DNA from: Acheta domesticus
Lineage: Eukaryota > Arthropoda > Insecta > Orthoptera > Gryllidae
DNA: 64,000 bases
Direction of reading: 5' to 3'
Assembly (NCBI GenBank): GCA_031308135.1
Contig: JAHLJT010008446.1
Coordinates: forward strand, 161,095,504 to 161,159,503
Of this stretch, positions 57,774 to 64,000 are shown one piece after another (position 1 is the stretch's first letter; every line of letters starts with the position of its first letter). A program made the translations under genes and the position numbers. Under the pieces are notes generated by a model. It was not told the DNA's origin, searched no databases, and saw only the letters and a list, made by a program, of their open reading frames with translations.

Positions 57774-58405
57774 ACATCTCCTTCAATCTCCAGACTTTTC
57801 TCACCTCCAAGCACCCGGTCACCGCACCCTCTAAATGCTGTACTTTCCCCACTCTCTAAATTCAAAATTCCATCTCATACCTCATTATTCTCCTCATTAT
57901 TCATTCTGTCTCACACCCTGTAAATTATTAACAATCATATACTTTTCTGGGTATCTTAATGGAATAGTTTAAATAAAATATATATAAAGTGACTAGCGAC
58001 ATTCCAGATATAATGTACTTATACTTGTAGCTATCTTTGTATCATCGTCATAATCTTTATTGCAATATATTGGTATAAATATAATTTGATGTTAAGATCC
58101 TATTATACTTTTATATTGTCCCTGAATACTGTCAATATTGTATTTTAAATTACCGTTAGTGGATTGTATTTCTTTGGTGTTAATAATGATTTTATACTTA
58201 TGTAAAGTGTTCGTGTAAACCGAATATAGCATTATGTACGTCCCTGGAATAATTTCACTTCTTCCGCCTACTTTTTCTTCTTCCATTTCTTCACTTCTCC
58301 CTTCTCTTTCTCTCACAAATTTCCCCAGTTTTTCTTCATGACCCCCCTCACCGAACATCTTTCTCTTCTCTTTCACTACTGTGTATATCATATTCTGCTC
58401 TATTA

Positions 58406-58679
58406 ATGTTCGGCCCTAAGCCGCCATCCTGATTGAGATTTCTCTGGGTTTACTCAATCTCTGAAGGCGTTCGCCATAATGGTCCCTTGTATTGCACTCC
58501 CAATCATAGTTTCTCTCCTTTCTTCTTTCTCTTTCGGATTTTCTTCTTCACTTCCATCTATGTTTCCCCTCTCTTCCACTTCTCTCTGTGTTCTTAAAAT
58601 GTTCGGCTTTAAGCCACCGTCCTGACTGAGGTGTTCTGGGTTTACTCAATCGCCTAAGGCGTATGCCGGGATGGTCCCT
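58406..58679 (+). repeat. Duplicated segment in a LINE 3' UTR
   Basis: Two roughly 82-bp units (58406-58487 and 58599-58679) share ATGTTCGGC, TAAGCC, CCGCCATCCTGA-like, CTGGGTTTACTCAATC and ATGGTCCCT. They are separated by about 110 bp of pyrimidine-rich sequence (CTTCT, CTCTC). Divergence is around 15-20 percent. Confidence 0.7.
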
Positions 58680-58907
58680 AGTTTTGCTATCCCAGACGTA
58701 AATGTAGCTGGTCCTCCTCTCTTAAAGATTACTACTGTGTATTAATGTAGATCGAGTGGTTATGAATGAATTGGACAATTCAATTGTTGGAAAATCAATA
58801 AAAAGAGCTATTTTTGCCTGGAATAGGAACATCCGAAGCCTCTGATCTCTGCCATTTGACTGAGACATCCGTTAGAGAACTGATGGAGCTCGTATGATTG
58901 ACAGTGG

Positions 58908-59040
58908 ACTGACGCAGGCTTATAATTATTACCAACTCAGTCACCTCACCTCACCTTAGCTTGCTTTGAAGGACACTGACGCAGGCTTATAATTATTACC
59001 AACTCAGTCACCTCACCTCACCTTAGCTTGCTTTGAAGGA
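58908..59040. repeat. Perfect 66-bp tandem duplication
   Basis: 58908-58973 and 58975-59040 are identical (both start ACTGACGCAGGCTTATAATT). Zero divergence implies a very recent duplication or an assembly artefact. Confidence 0.95.
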
Positions 59041-59686
59041 AATGTGTATTTATTATAAGCAAATACACACACTATTGAATTTTCTGGAATAGAAAAGTGA
59101 TTCTAGCGAAATTGTCATCATATTGGGAAATCAGAACAACTCACTTGAATTAATAATATAATTAAGCTATATAATTATTACAGTAATTTGGGGAGAATGT
59201 GATACGTTGTAAAGGCATAAATTATAAGATGAAATAAGCACACACTAGTCTAGCTGAACTTAAAATATGCCATTACTAAAACATTATGAAACATAATTAG
59301 AAAGCATCAGTTTGTATGAATGACATAAATGTGAAGAGACTGAATAAAACATCGCAATTGCACTTGAATTCACATATAAAGCTATAAGGGAAACATAATA
59401 TTCACATTCGATCACTTGAAGGTACTCCGATTGCCACACAGGCGCGTGAATGCAGTTGACGTCACATGCACTTTGAGGTCACCGTGCTGATCCTCCAGTC
59501 CCGCGCTGTTCGCCCCCACGCGCCGCCTGTGCCCACGCAAGGCATGCGTGTCTATCACTCCCCGCCGGAAAGCTAGCAGACACAATGAATGGAGTGGAGA
59601 ATATTCACCGTACTAAATGATGCACTGTTCATTGCCACGTTAGCAGAACTGACTAGCAGGTTGCGTGAGAGTACGTGCAATGTGTG
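59041..59686. other. Unique sequence before the tandem array
   Basis: No gene recognised. 59450-59580 is GC-richer than its surroundings, with no motif. Confidence 0.5.
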
Positions 59687-62600
59687 TGATAATCATATGG
59701 ATGTAATTAAATTAATTGCTCGCACAAACAATCACTGTTCAAAGCACAAACAGTGGGAGACAATACATTATGCCATCACTGTTCAAAGCACAAATAGTTT
59801 GAAAGTAGTACATTGTGCAATATGCGAAAATGGTAGTAACCAGATCACTGCTACAATAAATTAACAGGTTGCAGCGCACATACATTTACATGACATGTAA
59901 AAATTGTTCTGAATATTTACCTTGCACACGGGTTTAAACAAAACAATAGATTTTGAGCCCGAGCAGTTAAAATAACAATGTGGCGCGATGCACATAACTA
60001 AAGTGGAGAGCTGAAAGACGTGACGTGTCTCGTATGAAGATCATGGCTCAACTGACAGATTCGTTCATCGTAGGGTATATACTTAACTGTTAAAATAACA
60101 TTAAAACAGATCTTATACACGCGTATACTTCAGACATTGTAGTGTGAAGATAGTGCAAATGCAACATGAGTGCCAGCGAGACAGACACGCGTCTGCTCTG
60201 TATGGAATCTATAGCCCGACCAGTGAGCTCTAGTGTAGACTAGAGACACCACTCAGGGCTGAGAAATCGTGACGGTCCGCCATGATGGTGAACGACTTTT
60301 CTTTTCTCATTATCTCAGATCCAAACAGCAGGAATCAGCGTCTCGTTAAAATTTAAAACATTTCTTATCTTGAAACACAAAACATTTATTATCATGAACA
60401 TTTATTATATTCATGAAACTTAATAAAAATTTCGAGTGGTAGCAACATTAATACTTTCAAATTGCAATTTACGTACAAAACTTTAACAATCCAATCGTTC
60501 ATATCCTATTTTTTATTTATTTGTTTGTCGAAAAGCAGTAAAAACTGTATATGACGTGTGAGGAAAGAGATTTACCTGCGCACATTTTCTTGAGGGCCAG
60601 AATTTAAAAAAGAAAAAAAACGAAAATAGAAAACGAAAAAATTAATTTAGAAAATAATTATTTTAGAAAAATAAAAATATTTAAAAAAGTTTGTTCCCGA
60701 GTTATAAAAAATCAATTTCAACGGTAAATGAACTACAAGCAAAAGGAGTGCTCAAAAAAACGTGCGCACAGTGAAGCTACATTTACGTCCACAAGCAAAA
60801 CAAGGGGCCATCTCAGCATTTGCTCAATGGATCAGGAAAACTGGACAAAAACCTGTGATAATCATATGGATGTAATTAAATTAATTGCTCGCACAAACAA
60901 TCACTGTTCAAAGCACAAACAGTGGGAGACAATACATTATGCCATCACTGTTCAAAGCACAAATAGTTTGAAAAGTAGTACATTGTGCAATATGCGAAAA
61001 TGGTAGTAACCAGATCACTGCTACAATAAATTAACAGGTTGCAGCGCACATACTTTTACATGACATGTAAAAATTGTTCTGAATATTTACCTTGCACACG
61101 GGTTTAAACAAAACAATAGATTTTGAGCCCGAGCAGTTAAAATAACAATGTGGCGCGATGCACATAACTAAAGTGGAGAGCTGAAAGACGTGACGTGTCT
61201 CGTATGAAAATCATGGCTCAACTGACAGATTCGTTCATCGTAGGGTATATACTTAACTGTTAAAATAACATTAAAACANNNNNNNNNNNNNNNNNNNNNN
61301 NNNNNNNNNNNNNNNNNNNNNNNNNNNNNNNNNNNNNNNNNNNNNNNNNNNNNNNNNNNNNNNNNNNNNNNNNNNNNNNNNNNNNNNNNNNNNNNNNNNN
61401 NNNNNNNNNNNNNNNNNNNNNNNNNNNNNNNNNNNNNNNNNNNNNNNNNNNNNNNNNNNNNNNNNNNNNNNNNNNNNNNNNNNNNNNNNNNNNNNNNNNN
61501 NNNNNNNNNNNNNNNNNNNNNNNNNNNNNNNNNNNNNNNNNNNNNNNNNNNNNNNNNNNNNNNNNNNNNNNNNNNNNNNNNNNNNNNNNNNNNNNNNNNN
61601 NNNNNNNNNNNNNNNNNNNNNNNNNNNNNNNNNNNNNNNNNNNNNNNNNNNNNNNNNNNNNNNNNNNNNNNNNNNNNNNNNNNNNNNNNNNNNNNNNNNN
61701 NNNNNNNNNNNNNNNNNNNNNNNNNNNNNNNNNNNNNNNNNNNNNNNNNNNNNNNNNNNNNNNNNNNNNNNNNNNNNNNNNNNNNNNNNNNNNNNNNNNN
61801 NNNNNNNNNNNNNNNNNNNNNNNNNNNNNNNNNNNNNNNNNNNNNNNNNNNNNNNNNNNNNNNNNNNNNNNNNNNNNNNNNNNNNNNNNNNNNNNNNNNN
61901 NNNNNNNNNNNNNNNNNNNNNNNNNNNNNNNNNNNNNNNNNNNNNNNNNNNNNNNNNNNNNNNNNNNNNNNNNNNNNNNNNNNNNNNNNNNNNNNNNNNN
62001 NNNNNNNNNNNNNNNNNNNNNNNNNNNNNNNNNNNNNNNNNNNNNNNNNNNNNNNNNNNNNNNNNNNNNNNNNNNNNNNNNNNNNNNNNNNNNNNNNNNN
62101 NNNNNNNNNNNNNNNNNNNNNNNNNNNNNNNNNNNNNNNNNNNNNNNNNNNNNNNNNNNNNNNNNNNNNNNNNNNNNNNNNNNNNNNNNNNNNNNNNNNN
62201 NNNNNNNNNNNNNNNNNNNNNNNNNNNNNNNNNNNNNNNNNNNNNNNNNNNNNNNNNNNNNNNNNNNNNNNNNNNNNNGAGCTGAAAGACGTGACGTTTC
62301 TCGTATGAAGATCATGGCTCAACTGACAGATTCGTTCATCGTAGGTAATATACTTAACTGTTAAATAACATTAAAACAGATCTTATACACGCGTATACTT
62401 CAGACATTGTAGTGTGAAGATAGTGCAAATGCAACATGAGTGCCAGCGAGACCAGACACGCGTCTGCTCTGTATGGAATCTATAGCCCACCAGTGAGCTC
62501 TAGTGTAGACTAGAGACACCACTCAGGGCTGAGAAATCGTGACGGTCCGCCATGATGGTGAACGACTTTTCTTTTTCTCATTATCTCAGATCCAACAGCA

Positions 62601-63640
62601 GGAATCAGCGTCTGCGTTAAAATTTAAAACATTTCTTTTATCTTGAAAAAAACAACCAAAACATTTATTATCATGAACATTTATTATAATTCATGAAAAC
62701 TTAATAAAATTTTCGAGTGGTAGCAACATTTAATCTTTCAAATTGCAATTTACGTACAAAACTTTAACAATCCAATCGTTCATATCCTATTTTTTATATT
62801 TGTTTGTCGAAAAGCAGTAAAAACTGTATATGACGTGTGAGGAAAGAGATTTACCTGCGCACATTTTCTTGAGGGCCAGAATTTAAAAAGAAAAAAAACG
62901 AAAAATAGAAAAACGAAAATTAATTTAGAAAATAATTATTTTAGAAAAATAAAAATATTTTAAAAAAGTTTGTTTCCCGAGTTATAAAAAATCAATTTCA
63001 ACGGTAAATGAACTACAAGCAGAAGGAGTGCTCAAAAAAACGTGCGCACAGTGAAGCTACATTTACGTCCACAAGCAAACAGGGGCCATCTCAGCATTTG
63101 CTCAATGGATCGAAACTGGACAAAACCTGTGATAATCATATGGATGTAATTAATTAATTGCTCGCACAACAATCACTGTTCAAAGCACAAACAGTGGGAG
63201 ACAATACATTATGCCATCACTGTTCAAAGCACAAATGTTTGAAAAGTGTACATTGTGCATATGCCGAAAATGGTAGTAACCATATCACTGCTACAATAAA
63301 TTAACAGTTGCCGCGCACATACTTTTACATGACATGTAAAAATTGTCGTGAATATTTACCTTGCACACGGGTTTAAACAAAACAATAGATTTTGAGCCCG
63401 AGCAGTTAAAATAACAATGTGGCGCGATGCACATAACTAAAGTGGAGAGCTGAAAGCGTGGACGTGTCTCGTATGAAAATCATGGCTCAACTGACAGATT
63501 CGTTCATCGTAGGGTATATACTTAACTGTTAAAATAACATTAAAACAGATCTTATACACGCGTATACTTCAGACATTGTAGTGTGAAGACAGTGCAAATG
63601 CAACTGAGTGCCAGCGGACAGACAACGCTTCTGCTCTGTA
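59687..63640. repeat. Tandem array of an approximately 1.15-kb unit (satellite-like)
   Basis: The word TGTGATAATCATATGGATGT occurs at about 59687, 60847 and 63127. The first step is 1160 bp; the second equals two units across the gap. All other landmarks (GATCACTGCTACAATAAATT, GGCGCGATGCACATAACTAA, TCTAGTGTAGACTAGAGACA) repeat in the same order. The array ends at about 63640, partway through a unit (CTCTGTAT). Each unit contains a 24-bp inner repeat (ATCACTGTTCAAAGCACAAA) twice, about 44 bp apart. No coding capacity. Confidence 0.9.
61279..62278. other. Assembly gap of 1000 N
   Basis: Exactly 1000 unknown bases, inside the tandem array. Both sides hold the same unit, so the gap is probably placed where array copies could not be resolved. 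Its true size is unknown. Confidence 0.98.
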
Positions 63641-63669
63641 TCCTCCCTGTCTTTATAGCGCACGTCTCG

Positions 63670-63960
63670 AATTGTTTATAAAATTGTTAAATTGTTGAAA
63701 AATGTTAATTCGCAGTTTTCGGTTCTGAAACACAAAAATCCCTTCCCTTCGAATTGCAAAAATTGGAAACGTCTATAATGTTGCAATTTTGCGAATTCTT
63801 TCATTGTCTTTTCTAAACTGCCTTTAAACGAAATGCAAAATTCCGCAATCTGATCGGCGCATCGCCTTTAGTTTTCGAGATAGTATTATTTATAAGAAAT
63901 TAGTCAGTGTTCCGAGAGTACTGAACGAGAGTAGCGGAATTTCTTAGTCTGTAAAATGTA
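63670..63960 (+). repeat. Family A repeat, copy 4 (diverged fragment)
   Basis: Resembles 4400-4680 of copy 1: TTAATTCGCAGTTTTCGGTTC is shared, then GAATTGCAAAAATTGGAAA and CATCGCCTTTAGTTTT-like words. It is more diverged than copies 1-3 and starts right at the end of the tandem array. Confidence 0.65.
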
Positions 63961-64000
63961 CTGTGTTTTAACATATCGAGTCAAATCATGGAAACTTGAG

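Larger units (their letters stand above)
56990..58805 (+). mobile_element. APE-type LINE 3' part (5' truncated)
   Basis: Starts abruptly at about 56990 inside the reverse transcriptase, continues to the protein end near 57770, then a 1-kb 3' UTR with a duplicated segment (58406-58487 and 58599-58679), ending near AATCAATAAAAAG (58790-58803). 5' truncation is typical of LINE insertions. Lineage CR1/Jockey supergroup; distinct from the 30082-35060 element. Confidence 0.75.

Noticed and set aside
61168..62322. Frames of 350-384 codons at the end of the window
   Set aside because: They run through the 1000-N gap and contain almost no real sequence.

Overview
This window looks like insect (arthropod) nuclear DNA from a repeat-rich genome. 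It is AT-rich, has no bacterial gene organisation, and contains (TA)n and (TTA)n microsatellites plus relics of at least eight transposable-element groups. These include a Ty1/copia retrotransposon, R4/Dong-type, CR1-type and I-type LINEs, Tc1-type and Transib-type DNA transposons, tRNA-derived short elements and fold-back elements. I found no convincing intact host gene. Almost every recognisable coding stretch belongs to a mobile element and carries stops or frameshifts. The species cannot be fixed from the sequence.

Layout. 1-7.4 kb: unrecognised DNA, a copia fragment (minus), a first copy of an unclassified repeat here called family A, and a GC-rich segment between two (TA)n tracts. 8.0-11.9 kb: an almost full-length R4/Dong-like LINE (minus) flanked on both sides by (TTA/TAA)n. 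14-25.5 kb: a second family A copy in inverted orientation, a decayed Tc1 relic, an unclassified element with CAGGTGTCCC ends containing a 1.27-kb palindromic relative, and two sister Tc1-type transposons with TA target duplications. 26.6-38.1 kb: an I-type LINE relic with RNase H, then a nested block. In that block a Dong-like LINE is interrupted by a full-length CR1-type LINE, which is itself interrupted by an 873-bp solo LTR; a tRNA-related element with a 12-bp duplication sits in the Dong 3' part, and a third, internally deleted Dong copy follows head to tail across a (TAA)n tract.

38-49 kb: mostly non-coding repeats, including a palindromic element at 41.3-42.6 kb, a possible hAT fragment, a third family A copy and a GC-rich island at 48.1-48.7 kb. 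49.4-54.5 kb: two Transib (RAG1-related) transposase relics in the same orientation; one keeps both terminal inverted repeats and a near-perfect 5-bp target duplication. 57-58.8 kb: the 3' part of another LINE. 59.7-63.6 kb: a tandem array of an approximately 1.15-kb unit containing a 1000-N assembly gap, followed by a diverged fourth family A fragment.

The elements do not form a pathway. What joins them is insertion history: three Dong-like copies all sit at TAA repeats, the CAGG-ended elements sit next to (TA)n tracts, and later insertions split earlier ones. The most interesting items are the Transib pair, whose ends differ by 11 bp in a way that recalls 12/23 recombination signals, the 2A-like peptide and PHD finger in the CR1-type ORF1, and the four-level nest.
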